A stretch of 31,384 nt of DNA from DATDRQ01 sp035291645 (GTDB lineage: Bacteria; Chloroflexota; Anaerolineae; Anaerolineales; UBA4823). This document shows positions 1 through 7,009 of this stretch, piece after piece. Under the pieces are notes generated by a model. The model was given only the letters and a program-made list of their open reading frames with translations. It was not told the origin of the DNA and searched no databases. The position numbers and the translations under genes are program-made. The DNA lies in assembly GCA_035291645.1 (NCBI GenBank), contig DATDRQ010000271.1, positions 1 through 31,384 of the forward strand. The letters run 5' to 3'. Numbering within the stretch: the stretch's first letter is position 1; each line of letters starts with the position of its first letter.

Positions 1-690
1 CTGGCGGAGACGCAGGATGAAGAAGTCTTCTGCCTGGAGAAGTTCGGCTACCGCCCGGTAGCCTACATGGACGTGCTCAACTGGACTGGTCCGGACGTGT
101 GGTTCGCCCATTCCGTGCACGTCAACCGGGTTGAGATCGACCTGTATGCGAGCAGCGGATGTGGGGTAGCGCACTGCCCCTCGTCGAATATGCGGCTGGC
201 TTCCGGCGTCGCGCCTATTTTGCAGATGGCAGCGGCCGGGGTGCGGGTTGGCCTGGGCGTGGACGGATCGGCGAGCAATGATGGTTCGCATATGTTGGGT
301 GAAGCGCGCCAGGCGATGCTGCTCTCCCGGCTGGGGGCGAGTCTGGGCGGAGCATCGCTCTCTACCGAAAAATCGCCGCCCTTGATGACAGCCCGCCAGG
401 CTCTCGAACTGGCGACGCGCGGTGGCGCGGCGGTATTAGGCCGGAGCGACATCGGTTCTCTGGAGCCCGGCAAGTGTGCGGACCTGGTAGCTATAAATCT
501 CAACAGGCTCGACTATGCTGGCGCCCTGCACGACCCGCTGGCAGCGGTCCTGTTGTGCGCCCCGGTGGGCGTCGATTTCAACATCGTCGGAGGAAAATTT
601 ATTGTGAAAGATGGCCAGCTGCTCACTGCAGACCTGCCGAGCCTGGTGGAGAGGCATAATCTGGCGGCGCGCAGGTTATTGGACCGGTAA
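1..690 (+). CDS. 8-oxoguanine deaminase-type amidohydrolase (5'-truncated by window edge)
   Basis: The first base of the window lies inside this gene; 229 residues plus the stop are visible, roughly the C-terminal half of a family usually about 450 residues long. It opens with LAETQDEE, the remainder of the HxAE(T) motif of the AtzB/TrzN/guanine-deaminase branch of the amidohydrolase superfamily. WFAHSVH supplies a metal-ligand His (visible residue 37), and GLGVDGSASND supplies the catalytic Asp (about residue 88). The segment from the HLAET motif to GEARQAMLLSR strongly resembles proteins annotated as 8-oxoguanine deaminase or hydroxydechloroatrazine ethylaminohydrolase. The predicted reaction is hydrolytic deamination of a purine (8-oxoguanine to urate, or guanine to xanthine). 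The neighbouring adenine deaminase gene starts 12 bases downstream, supporting a purine role. It is the positional counterpart of SsnA/GuaD in the E. coli yge cluster. Substrate is inferred. Confidence 0.85.
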   Translation: MAETQDEEVFCLEKFGYRPVAYMDVLNWTGPDVWFAHSVHVNRVEIDLYASSGCGVAHCPSSNMRLASGVAPILQMAAAGVRVGLGVDGSASNDGSHMLGEARQAMLLSRLGASLGGASLSTEKSPPLMTARQALELATRGGAAVLGRSDIGSLEPGKCADLVAINLNRLDYAGALHDPLAAVLLCAPVGVDFNIVGGKFIVKDGQLLTADLPSLVERHNLAARRLLDR

Positions 691-702
691 GAAGAGGGAT
701 CA

Positions 703-2511
703 ATGGCAGTGAAATTCGGACCGGAACTGACTCGAACACTGGTGGATGTCGCCATGGGCCGCCAGAACGCCGATCTGGTCATCCAAAACGGGCAGTGGGT
801 ATGCGTCCAGTCGGGCGAAATCCTCCCCGGGACGGATATCGCCGTGAAGGACGGTCGGGTTGCCCTGGTCGGTCCGGACGCCTCCCACACCATCGGGGGG
901 GAGACACGGGTGATCGATGCTCGGGGGCGCTACCTGGTCCCCGGCCTGCTGGATGCGCACATGCACGTCGAATCGGGCATGCTCACGGTGACGGAGTTCG
1001 TGCGGGCGGTGATCCCGCACGGCACGACCGGGATGTTCATCGACCCGCACGAGATCGCCAACGTCTTCGGGCTGAAGGGGGTGAGGCTGATGGTCGATGA
1101 AGCTGCTTCCCAGCCGATCCACGTCTGGGTACAGATGCCTTCCTGCGTACCCTCTGCCCCGGGGTTGGAGACTCCCGGTTCTTCCATCGGGCCGGAGCAG
1201 GTGGCCGAGGCGATGGGTTGGGAGGGGATCGTCGGGCTGGGCGAGATGATGAATTTCCCCGGTGTATACCTGAGCGACGAGAAAATGCATGCGGAGATGG
1301 CGGAGACGCGCCGGGCAGGCAAGGTTATCGGCGGGCACTACGCCTCGCCGGATCTTGGACTGCCCTTTTATGGATATGTTGCCGCGGGGGCGGAAGACGA
1401 CCACGAGGGGACGCGACTGGTGGATGCGCTGGCGCGCGCTCGCCAGGGGATGAAGCCCATGCTGCGGCTGGGCTCCGCCTGGCACGACGTGGACGACCAG
1501 GTGCGGGCAATCACCGAAATGGGTCTGGACCCGCGCCATTTTATCCTGTGCACGGATGACTGCCATTCTGAGACGCTGGTGAATGAAGGTCATATCGACC
1601 GGGCGGTGCGGCGGGCGATCGCCCGCGGCCTGCCGCCCGTGACCGCCATCCAGATGGCAACCCTGAACGCGGCCGAGCACTTCGGGGTGGCGCGCGATGT
1701 GGGCCAGATCGCCCCGGGTCGTTGGGCCGATATCCTGATCGTCGCGAGCCTGCCCGAATTCGAGGTCGACCTGGCGATCTCCAAGGGCCTGCTCGCAGCA
1801 CAGGCAGGGCGCGTGCTGCTCGAGCTGCCACATTTCGAGTACCCGGAGTGGGCGCGGCAATCGGTGCGCCTGGGGCGCCGCCTGGAATCTGGCGATTTCC
1901 GCCTGTCATTCCCAAGTGAAGGCAAACAAACCCCTCCAGAAGTCACCGCCAACGTGATCGGAGTGATCGAAAACCAGGCGCCCACCCGCCACCTGCGGAT
2001 CCAGGTTCCTCTAGAGCATGGCGAGGTGCAGGCTGATCGCGAGAAAGACCTGTCCAAGATCGCCTTGATCGAGCGGCACCGGGGGACAGGTAAGGTTCAG
2101 GTAGGGTTGGTGCACGGCTTTGGATTTGTAGAGCCGTGCGCGGTCGCCAGCACCATAGCACACGACAGCCACCACCTGATCGTGGTCGGCACAGCCGAAG
2201 CCGATATGGCCCTGGCTGCCAACCGGCTGGCGGAGATCGGCGGTGGGCAGGTGGTGGTGCGGCGGGGGGAGGTGATCGGGCAGGTAAACCTGCCGATCGC
2301 CGGGTTGATGTCCGCCGAACCGGCCGAAATAGTCGCTCGCCAGGCAGCCAGCGTGCTGGAGGGTTTCAAAGCCTGCGGCTGCAGCCTGAACAACCCCAAC
2401 ATGCAACTAAGCTTGCTGGCGCTGGTGGTGATCCCGGAACTGCGTATCTCCGACTTGGGCCTGGTCAACGTAACCGAATTCGATTTCATCCCCGTCCTGG
2501 AAGCGGGCTAG
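703..2511 (+). CDS. ade: adenine deaminase
   Basis: Predicted to hydrolyse adenine to hypoxanthine and ammonia (purine salvage or catabolism, cytoplasmic). At 602 residues it has the usual length of the Ade family. The metal-binding DAHMHVESG motif is at about 85-92 (His86, His88), and FIDPHEIANVFG with His116 follows, which is diagnostic of Ade. A TDDCHS motif near residue 285 supplies the catalytic Asp, and the C-terminal Ade-specific domain contains GFG and CGCSLNNPNMQLSLLAL. The start is an ATG with an AGAGGG-like Shine-Dalgarno just upstream, 12 bases after the preceding deaminase gene, so the two are probably cotranscribed. Together they feed oxidised and amino purines toward hypoxanthine, xanthine and urate. 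Confidence 0.95.
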   Translation: MAVKFGPELTRTLVDVAMGRQNADLVIQNGQWVCVQSGEILPGTDIAVKDGRVALVGPDASHTIGGETRVIDARGRYLVPGLLDAHMHVESGMLTVTEFVRAVIPHGTTGMFIDPHEIANVFGLKGVRLMVDEAASQPIHVWVQMPSCVPSAPGLETPGSSIGPEQVAEAMGWEGIVGLGEMMNFPGVYLSDEKMHAEMAETRRAGKVIGGHYASPDLGLPFYGYVAAGAEDDHEGTRLVDALARARQGMKPMLRLGSAWHDVDDQVRAITEMGLDPRHFILCTDDCHSETLVNEGHIDRAVRRAIARGLPPVTAIQMATLNAAEHFGVARDVGQIAPGRWADILIVASLPEFEVDLAISKGLLAAQAGRVLLELPHFEYPEWARQSVRLGRRLESGDFRLSFPSEGKQTPPEVTANVIGVIENQAPTRHLRIQVPLEHGEVQADREKDLSKIALIERHRGTGKVQVGLVHGFGFVEPCAVASTIAHDSHHLIVVGTAEADMALAANRLAEIGGGQVVVRRGEVIGQVNLPIAGLMSAEPAEIVARQAASVLEGFKACGCSLNNPNMQLSLLALVVIPELRISDLGLVNVTEFDFIPVLEAG

Positions 2512-2545
2512 GCCTGCGACACCTGGACGGCCTCCGCACAAGTAG

Positions 2546-3283
2546 ATGAAAATGTCCGAACGAGTATCTACCACCCATAGACTACACGATAGACTCGGCC
2601 AGGTGATCGCCGCCAGTAAGCCGGGCGAACGCCTGCCTTCAGAACCCGACCTGGCCCAACAGCTGGGCGTCTCGCGGGCGACGCTGCGAGAAGCCATGCG
2701 CACCTTTGAAACGCAAGGGTTAATTCGCCGCAGGCAGGGCGTGGGGACCTTCGTGCTGCGCCCGGCGCACGTCCTGGAGGGCGGTTTGGAAGTCTTGGAA
2801 AGTATCGAAACGGTTGCCCACCGCATGGGACTGACAGTCAGCCTGGGCGCGTTGAAGGTCGACAGGCGGCGGCCATCCCCACAGGAGGCGGAAGCGTTAT
2901 GCCTGGAACTGGAATGCTGGGTGATCTCACTCTCGCGCGTGATCCAGGCAGAAGACCGCCCGGTGGCGGTCCTGATCGACTGCCTGCCGGAAGATATCCT
3001 GACGCAAGAGGAAATCCTGGATCACTTCAACGGATCGGTGCTCGACCTGCTGCTGCAGCGCGGATCTCCTTCCCTGGCGAATTCGTTGTGCGAGATCGCC
3101 GCAGAAGACGCCAGGCCGGAGATCGCCCGGGCTCTAAATATCCAGCGTGGGGATGCCCTGTTGCGCTTCACCTCGCGCCTGTTCTCGGTGGATGGGCATG
3201 TCGTCGATTATTCGTATAGTTATTTCTTGCCCGGCTATTTTCGTTTTCACGTCGTCCGGGAGCTCGCCTCTGTCCGGACATGA
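2546..3283 (+). CDS. GntR family transcriptional regulator with UTRA (HutC-type) ligand domain
   Basis: A 245-residue one-component regulator. Residues about 8-72 form the GntR winged helix: LPSEPDLAQQLGVSRATLREAMR is the helix-turn-helix and GLIRRRQGVGTFV the wing. Residues about 95-240 match a UTRA effector-binding fold, ending in the typical SYSYFLPGYFRFHVVREL. Such regulators usually repress a nearby catabolic operon and are released by a pathway metabolite. The gene lies between adenine deaminase and the carbamoyltransferase operon, so the effector may be a purine breakdown product (inference). The ATG at 2546 lacks a strong Shine-Dalgarno; a second in-frame ATG at 2552 is possible. The downstream 92-base gap carries short inverted repeats that could be its operators. 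Confidence 0.88.
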   Translation: MKMSERVSTTHRLHDRLGQVIAASKPGERLPSEPDLAQQLGVSRATLREAMRTFETQGLIRRRQGVGTFVLRPAHVLEGGLEVLESIETVAHRMGLTVSLGALKVDRRRPSPQEAEALCLELECWVISLSRVIQAEDRPVAVLIDCLPEDILTQEEILDHFNGSVLDLLLQRGSPSLANSLCEIAAEDARPEIARALNIQRGDALLRFTSRLFSVDGHVVDYSYSYFLPGYFRFHVVRELASVRT

Positions 3284-3285
3284 TT

Positions 3286-3297
3286 TTACATTGGTAA
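3286..3297. promoter_or_regulatory. candidate operator: TTAC-N4-GTAA inverted repeat
   Basis: TTACATTGGTAA has perfect 4-base arms and lies immediately after the GntR stop codon. It shares the TTAC/GTAA core with the repeat at 3332-3350. The position between a UTRA regulator and a catabolic operon suggests a binding site, but 4-base arms alone are weak evidence. Confidence 0.35.
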
Positions 3298-3331
3298 TAA
3301 TCGCCACCCCCGCCACTTTAGGGCCTGGCGG

Positions 3332-3350
3332 TGTAATCGCAAAAATTACA
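3332..3350. promoter_or_regulatory. candidate operator: TGTAAT-N7-ATTACA inverted repeat
   Basis: Perfect 6-base arms (3332-3337 and 3345-3350) separated by CGCAAAA. It lies 11 bases upstream of the AAGGAG ribosome-binding site (3361-3366) of the carbamoyltransferase gene. A second perfect 6-base pair of arms, CCGCCA (3310-3315) and TGGCGG (3326-3331), directly abuts it and could be a hairpin. Dyads with a central spacer in the gap between a GntR gene and its likely target operon are a reasonable operator candidate. Confidence 0.42.
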
Positions 3351-3375
3351 ATCAAAAATCAAGGAGATTTGACCT

Positions 3376-4329
3376 ATGCGTAGTTTTCTCGGCCGTGACA
3401 TCCTGTCCTTGAAGGACTTCGAAAGAAACGAATTCTTCCACGTCTTCGAAGTCGCTCGCCAGCTGGAACCAATCGCCCGGAACCGGCGAAACAGCGATAT
3501 GCTGCGAGAAAAAACCATGGTGACCGCCTTCTACCAACCCTCCACCCGCACCCGCCTGGCTCACGAGGCCGCGATGCACCGCCTGGGCGGGCATGTCTGC
3601 GGCTTTGCCGACCCCAAGATGACACGGGCCGGCGACTTCTACCAGGAGTCGATCAAGGACACCGTGAAGATGCTGGAATTTTACGGCGACGTAATCGTCA
3701 TGCGCCACTTCCAGCAAGGCGCCCCCCACGAAGCGGCGAAATGGGCCAGCATCCCGATCATCAACGGCGGAGACGGGTGGGGGGAACACCCGACCCAGAT
3801 CTTGACCGACCTGTACACCGTGCTGCGTGAGAAAGGGCGCATCGACGGTTTGCGCTGGCTGGCGGTGGGCGATATGCGCATGCGCACCATGCACTCGCTT
3901 GGGCACGCCCTGACCCAGTTTGACTGCCCGATCACCTTCGTCGCCCCGCCGGATATGTCGTTGACCGACGAGTTCAAGGACGAGCTGCGCGGCTACAGCC
4001 TGGACTTCTCCGAGGCGGAGCACGTCGAGCAGGTCATCTCCGCAGCGGACATCATCCTGGTCGAGCCTGTGGTGCAGCCGGATTACACCAAGGCGCGCGA
4101 CGAGCGCGGCGCCGAGGTCGGCCTGACCCCGGCGAACTACAAGATCACCCGCGAACTGCTGGCTTCCAAGGCCAAGCCGGATGCGATCCTGCTGCACTCC
4201 CTGCCGCGCATGGACGAAGTTCCCACCGACGTCGACATCACCCGCTGGTCGCGCTACTGGCAGGAAGCCTTCAACGGTGTGGTCATGCGCATGGCGCTGC
4301 TGGCCCTCGTGTTAGGAGCGATGGAATAA
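3376..4329 (+). CDS. PyrB-like carbamoyltransferase of altered acceptor specificity
   Basis: A 317-residue aspartate/ornithine carbamoyltransferase fold protein. The carbamoyl-phosphate site is intact: STRTR at 56-60, GDMRMRTMHSL (Arg170), HPTQ at 138-141 and HSLPR at 274-278. The C-terminal DVDITRWSRYW...NGVVMRMALLAL is PyrB-like. In true aspartate carbamoyltransferase the acceptor is held by a TRVQxER-type motif; the equivalent position here reads VEPVVQPD (229-236), and the usual KGE loop is replaced by RAGDFYQES (84-92). The acceptor is therefore probably not aspartate. In this cluster it likely works in the phosphorolytic direction, releasing carbamoyl phosphate from a carbamoylated product of purine ring opening for the carbamate kinase. 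A strong AAGGAG ribosome-binding site is 9 bases before the ATG. No pyrimidine-synthesis genes are nearby. Confidence 0.85.
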   Translation: MRSFLGRDILSLKDFERNEFFHVFEVARQLEPIARNRRNSDMLREKTMVTAFYQPSTRTRLAHEAAMHRLGGHVCGFADPKMTRAGDFYQESIKDTVKMLEFYGDVIVMRHFQQGAPHEAAKWASIPIINGGDGWGEHPTQILTDLYTVLREKGRIDGLRWLAVGDMRMRTMHSLGHALTQFDCPITFVAPPDMSLTDEFKDELRGYSLDFSEAEHVEQVISAADIILVEPVVQPDYTKARDERGAEVGLTPANYKITRELLASKAKPDAILLHSLPRMDEVPTDVDITRWSRYWQEAFNGVVMRMALLALVLGAME

Positions 4330-4336
4330 TACAGGC

Positions 4337-4374
4337 CAGTTATGTGGTTAGACAGTTGAATAGTTTTGTAGTTC
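4337..4374 (+). repeat. left terminal inverted repeat of the four-helix-bundle element
   Basis: 38 bases made of a degenerate tandem octamer with consensus near YAGTTNNN (units starting at 4337, 4345, 4353, 4361 and a partial unit at 4369). Its reverse complement matches 4809-4846 at 30 of 38 positions, with the distal 7 and proximal 7 bases identical. Confidence 0.8.
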
Positions 4375-4389
4375 AAAGCCGGATAAAGA

Positions 4390-4767
4390 ATGACCAAGTT
4401 TGAGCGCTTCGAAGAGTTAAAGAGCTGGCAAAAAGCGCGCCAATTGACCAACATAATCTACAGCCTGACGGATCACCCGAACTTTGCCAAAGATTTTCAG
4501 TTACGTAATCAAATCAGAAATGCTGCAGGTTCGGTGATGCACAATATCGCGGAAGGCTTTGACGCTGGTTCCAATCCGGAGTTTATTCGTTTCTTGAAAA
4601 TAGCCAGACGCTCAGCCAGTGAGGTTCAATCCCAATTGTATCTTGCATTAGACCGTAGATATATCAGCCCTGATGAACTTAGAACAGCTTACGACTTTGC
4701 CGATGAATCTAAAAAGCTCATTAACGGTATGATCGCTTACCTACGAAGATTCGAGTCTGGAAAATAG
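4390..4767 (+). CDS. four-helix-bundle protein (23S rRNA intervening-sequence / S23 family)
   Basis: A 125-residue protein recognisable as the four helix bundle family first seen in 23S rRNA intervening sequences and also free-standing in many genomes. Diagnostic segments are FEELKSWQKARQL near the start, LRNQIRNAAGSVMHNIAEGFD in the middle, and FIRFLKIARRSASEVQSQLYLALD, followed by an amphipathic helix ending AYLRRFES. Length is typical of the family. The molecular function is not established; relatives include the accessory Avd proteins of diversity-generating retroelements, but no reverse transcriptase or variable repeat is present here. It has no metabolic link to its neighbours, and its codon use is more AT-rich. 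The inverted repeats around it indicate that it arrived as part of a discrete unit. Confidence 0.88.
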   Translation: MTKFERFEELKSWQKARQLTNIIYSLTDHPNFAKDFQLRNQIRNAAGSVMHNIAEGFDAGSNPEFIRFLKIARRSASEVQSQLYLALDRRYISPDELRTAYDFADESKKLINGMIAYLRRFESGK

Positions 4768-4808
4768 AGCTCCGGCTTACAATCCTGAATACATTTATGC
4801 ACTAAAAC

Positions 4809-4846
4809 GAACTACGAAACTACCCAACTAACCAACGATATAACTG
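4809..4846 (-). repeat. right terminal inverted repeat of the four-helix-bundle element
   Basis: Read on the minus strand this 38-base arm shows the same octamer periodicity (YAGTTNNN) as the left arm and matches it at 30 of 38 positions. It ends 20 bases before the ATG of the downstream carbamoyltransferase gene. Confidence 0.8.
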
Positions 4847-4866
4847 CCAAATAGGAGACTCAACCG

Positions 4867-5847
4867 ATGCAAACAGATCTTCGCGGCCGCGACCTGATTG
4901 GTGACCTGGACTTTTCCAAGGAAGAGGTCGAAACCGTCCTGGAGGCGGCCTTCGACCTGAAGCGCAAGCGCGCCCTGGGCGAGCTGCACCCGTACCTGCG
5001 CGATAAAGTCCTGGCGATGCTGTTCTTCTTCTCGAGCACCCGTACGCGCGGCTCCTTTGAGGCGGGCATGGCCCAGCTGGGCGGGCACGCCGCCTTCATC
5101 GAATCGAAAACCACCCAGATCGCCCACGGGGATACACCCAAGGAGATCGGCGAGATATTTGGGCGCTACTTCGACGGCATTGCCATCCGCCACGTGGATT
5201 GGGGCGTGGGTAACGGCTACCTGAACGCGGTAGCGCAGGCCTCGCGCGTGCCGATCCTGAACATGCAATGCGATGTCTACCACCCGTTCCAGATCCTGGC
5301 GGACCTGATGACGATCGTCGAGAAAAAAGGCCGCGACCTGCGGCGGAAGAAGATGGTGGTCTCGTGGGCTTACGCCGCCTCCTACCAGAAACCGATGTCG
5401 GTGCCGCACAGCTTGGTGCTGCAGATGCCGCGCTTTGGGCTGGATGTGGTCCTGGCCCACCCGCCGGAGTTCAAGCTGATGCCGGAGATCATGGACCAGG
5501 CGCACGAGCAGGCGCGCAAGTTCGGCGTGGGCTTCGAAGTGACCGATGACATGGAAGCGGCCTTCAAGGATGCCGACATCGTCTACGCCAAGTCCTGGGG
5601 CGCCATGGTGCATACCCCCGATCCAGAGGAAGGCGCGCGCATCATCAAGCAGTACGAGCACTGGATCACCGACGAGCACAAGATGGGGCTGGCCAAACCG
5701 GACGCCATCTACATGCACCCGCTGCCCGCCGACCGCAACATCGAGGTGACCAACGGAGTCATGGACGGGCCGAACTCGGTGGTCTATGACGAAGCCGAAA
5801 ACCGCATGCACGTCCAGAAGGCCGTGATGGCCTTGACGATGAGGTGA
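4867..5847 (+). CDS. ygeW: YgeW-type knotted carbamoyltransferase
   Basis: A 326-residue carbamoyltransferase. FFFSSTRTRGSFEAG (STRTR at 57-61) binds carbamoyl phosphate. KTTQIAHGDTPKE (81-93) matches the KSQIAHGET-type loop of YgeW. SWAYAASYQKPMSVPHS (166-182) corresponds to the WAYSPSYGKPLSVPQ segment that forms the knot in YgeW. DADIVYAKSWGAM follows at 235-247. The usual HPTQ is HPFQ (139-142) and the ornithine-enzyme HCLP is HPLP (284-287). It is shorter than E. coli YgeW (about 396 residues). The acceptor substrate of YgeW proteins is not firmly established; in this context a ureido compound from purine or hydantoin breakdown is likely. The start has AGGAG at 4853-4857. The carbamate kinase gene begins 4 bases after the stop, implying product hand-off of carbamoyl phosphate. 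Confidence 0.87.
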   Translation: MQTDLRGRDLIGDLDFSKEEVETVLEAAFDLKRKRALGELHPYLRDKVLAMLFFFSSTRTRGSFEAGMAQLGGHAAFIESKTTQIAHGDTPKEIGEIFGRYFDGIAIRHVDWGVGNGYLNAVAQASRVPILNMQCDVYHPFQILADLMTIVEKKGRDLRRKKMVVSWAYAASYQKPMSVPHSLVLQMPRFGLDVVLAHPPEFKLMPEIMDQAHEQARKFGVGFEVTDDMEAAFKDADIVYAKSWGAMVHTPDPEEGARIIKQYEHWITDEHKMGLAKPDAIYMHPLPADRNIEVTNGVMDGPNSVVYDEAENRMHVQKAVMALTMR

Positions 5848-5851
5848 GTCG

Positions 5852-6808
5852 ATGAGCCACAAGAAAACTGCAGTCGTAGCCATTGGCGGAAACTCGCTGA
5901 TCAAAGATAAGATCCACCAGACCGTCGAAGACCAGTACCAGGCGGCTCAAGAGACCGCCCACCACATCGCCGACATGGTCGAAACTGGTTGGAATGTGGT
6001 GATCGGCCACGGAAATGGGCCGCAGGTTGGGTTCATCTTGCGCCGCTCGGAGATCGCCAACAAGGTCGAGGGCATGCACGAAGTGCCTTTGGATGTGTGC
6101 GGGGCTGATACCCAGGGGGCGATCGGCTACGCCCTCCAGCAGAACCTGCAGAACGACCTGCATCTGCGCGGCATCCACACGGCGGTCGCTACCGTCGTTA
6201 CCCAGGTGCTAGTCGATCAAGACGACCCGGCCTTCAAGAATCCAACTAAGCCGATCGGCGGCTTCATGGACCGCGAGCAAGCAGACCGGCGGACGGCCGA
6301 GATGGGCTGGACGGTGATAGAGGACGCGGGTCGCGGCTGGCGCCGGGTGGTGGCCTCGCCGCTGCCCAGGGAAGTGGTCGAGCTGGAAGCAATTAAAACC
6401 CTCATCGAGGCGGGAGTGATCGTGATCGCGGTGGGCGGGGGCGGCATCCCGGTGATCGACCTGGGAGATCGCCAGTACGCCGGAACCGCGGCGGTGATCG
6501 ACAAGGATTTTGCCAGCAGCCTGCTCGCCCAGCTGGTCCAGGCTGAGCTCTTCCTGATCTCGACCGCCGTCGAGCAGGTAGCGTTGAATTACGGCAAACC
6601 CGACCAGAGGTGGATCGACCAGATGACGCTGGGGGAAGCCAAACAGTACCTGGCGGAAGGCTCCCATTTCGCCAAAGGATCGATGGCGCCCAAGATCCAG
6701 GCGATCGTCTGGTTCCTGGAGGCCGGTGGAAAGGAAGCCATCATCACCAACCCCGAGAACATCGGGCGCGCCCTGCGTGGCGAGACTGGCACCCGAATAA
6801 CACCTTAA
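5852..6808 (+). CDS. arcC: carbamate kinase
   Basis: Transfers phosphate from carbamoyl phosphate to ADP, giving ATP plus carbamate (which decays to ammonia and CO2): the energy-conserving step of carbamoyl-group catabolism. At 318 residues it has the standard length. It shows the amino acid kinase fold signatures: AIGGNSLI (10-17), GHGNGPQVG (52-60), ADTQGAIGYALQQ, AVGGGGIPV (193-201), AVIDKDFAS (214-222, active-site Lys218) and a C-terminal KIQAIVWFLEAGGKEAIITNP. The gene starts 4 bases after the carbamoyltransferase stop, with the upstream end GAGGTG acting as ribosome-binding site. It corresponds to E. coli YqeA in the yge cluster. With two carbamoyltransferases upstream, substrate-level phosphorylation is the evident purpose. 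Confidence 0.96.
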   Translation: MSHKKTAVVAIGGNSLIKDKIHQTVEDQYQAAQETAHHIADMVETGWNVVIGHGNGPQVGFILRRSEIANKVEGMHEVPLDVCGADTQGAIGYALQQNLQNDLHLRGIHTAVATVVTQVLVDQDDPAFKNPTKPIGGFMDREQADRRTAEMGWTVIEDAGRGWRRVVASPLPREVVELEAIKTLIEAGVIVIAVGGGGIPVIDLGDRQYAGTAAVIDKDFASSLLAQLVQAELFLISTAVEQVALNYGKPDQRWIDQMTLGEAKQYLAEGSHFAKGSMAPKIQAIVWFLEAGGKEAIITNPENIGRALRGETGTRITP

Positions 6809-6813
6809 GGTAA

Positions 6814-6830
6814 AATTGGACAAATTCGAT
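6814..6830 (+). repeat. direct repeat copy 1 in BMP-gene leader (AATTGGACA-N2-TTCGAT)
   Basis: AATTGGACA followed by AA and TTCGAT; a near-copy with a 3-base spacer lies at 7010-7027, about 196 bases downstream. Each copy is itself an imperfect dyad (ATTGGA / TTCGAT, 4 of 6 pairs). Possible regulatory protein sites upstream of the transporter operon; function is inferred only from position. Confidence 0.4.
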
Positions 6831-6932
6831 CGCCACCCATGTCGATGCAGGGCTTTTTGTAGCACTAGAAAGGACAGGGCCGTCCTTCGGAGAAGGATGT
6901 CATCTGACGTGGAATACCAAGATTAATGGCAA

Positions 6933-6962
6933 TTGACGAATAGATTGAATCAAGAGTATTCT
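6933..6962 (+). promoter_or_regulatory. candidate promoter upstream of the BMP lipoprotein gene
   Basis: TTGACG (6933-6938, 5 of 6 to the -35 consensus), an 18-base spacer, then TATTCT (6957-6962, 4 of 6 to the -10 consensus). It lies in the 267-base gap between the carbamate kinase gene and the BMP gene and would give a leader of about 105 bases. The gap also holds a short hairpin, AAGGAC (6870-6875) / GTCCTT (6882-6887). I could not match the leader to a purine or guanidine riboswitch. Confidence 0.35.
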
Positions 6963-7009
6963 CAAGCACAGGATCGCCGAACCGCGCGAGAAAGGAGGTC
7001 ATGCCCTTC

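Larger units (their letters stand above)
4337..4846. mobile_element. intervening-sequence-like element: four-helix-bundle ORF with 38-bp terminal inverted repeats
   Basis: This unit of about 510 bases interrupts the operon between two carbamoyltransferase genes. It begins 7 bases after the upstream stop codon and ends just before the downstream ribosome-binding site (AGGAG, 4853-4857), so neither neighbour is damaged. Its ends are 38-base imperfect inverted repeats (4337-4374 and 4809-4846), 30 of 38 matching by hand alignment, plus an inner perfect 7-base pair AAGCCGG (4376-4382) / CCGGCTT (4772-4778). Base composition is visibly more AT-rich than the flanking genes. The single ORF belongs to the family encoded inside bacterial 23S rRNA intervening sequences, whose ends also pair to form a stem. 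The mobility mechanism is unknown; no transposase or reverse transcriptase is present. Confidence 0.72.

Noticed and set aside
700..1860. Long minus-strand open frame (386 codons) opposite the adenine deaminase gene
   Set aside because: It is the antisense shadow of a clear ade gene in GC-rich DNA and has no family-like motifs. The same reasoning excludes the long antisense frames at 8897-10171 and 15006-15923.
4390..4767. Diversity-generating retroelement accessory gene (Avd)
   Set aside because: The family is related, but there is no reverse transcriptase, template repeat or variable repeat anywhere in the window.
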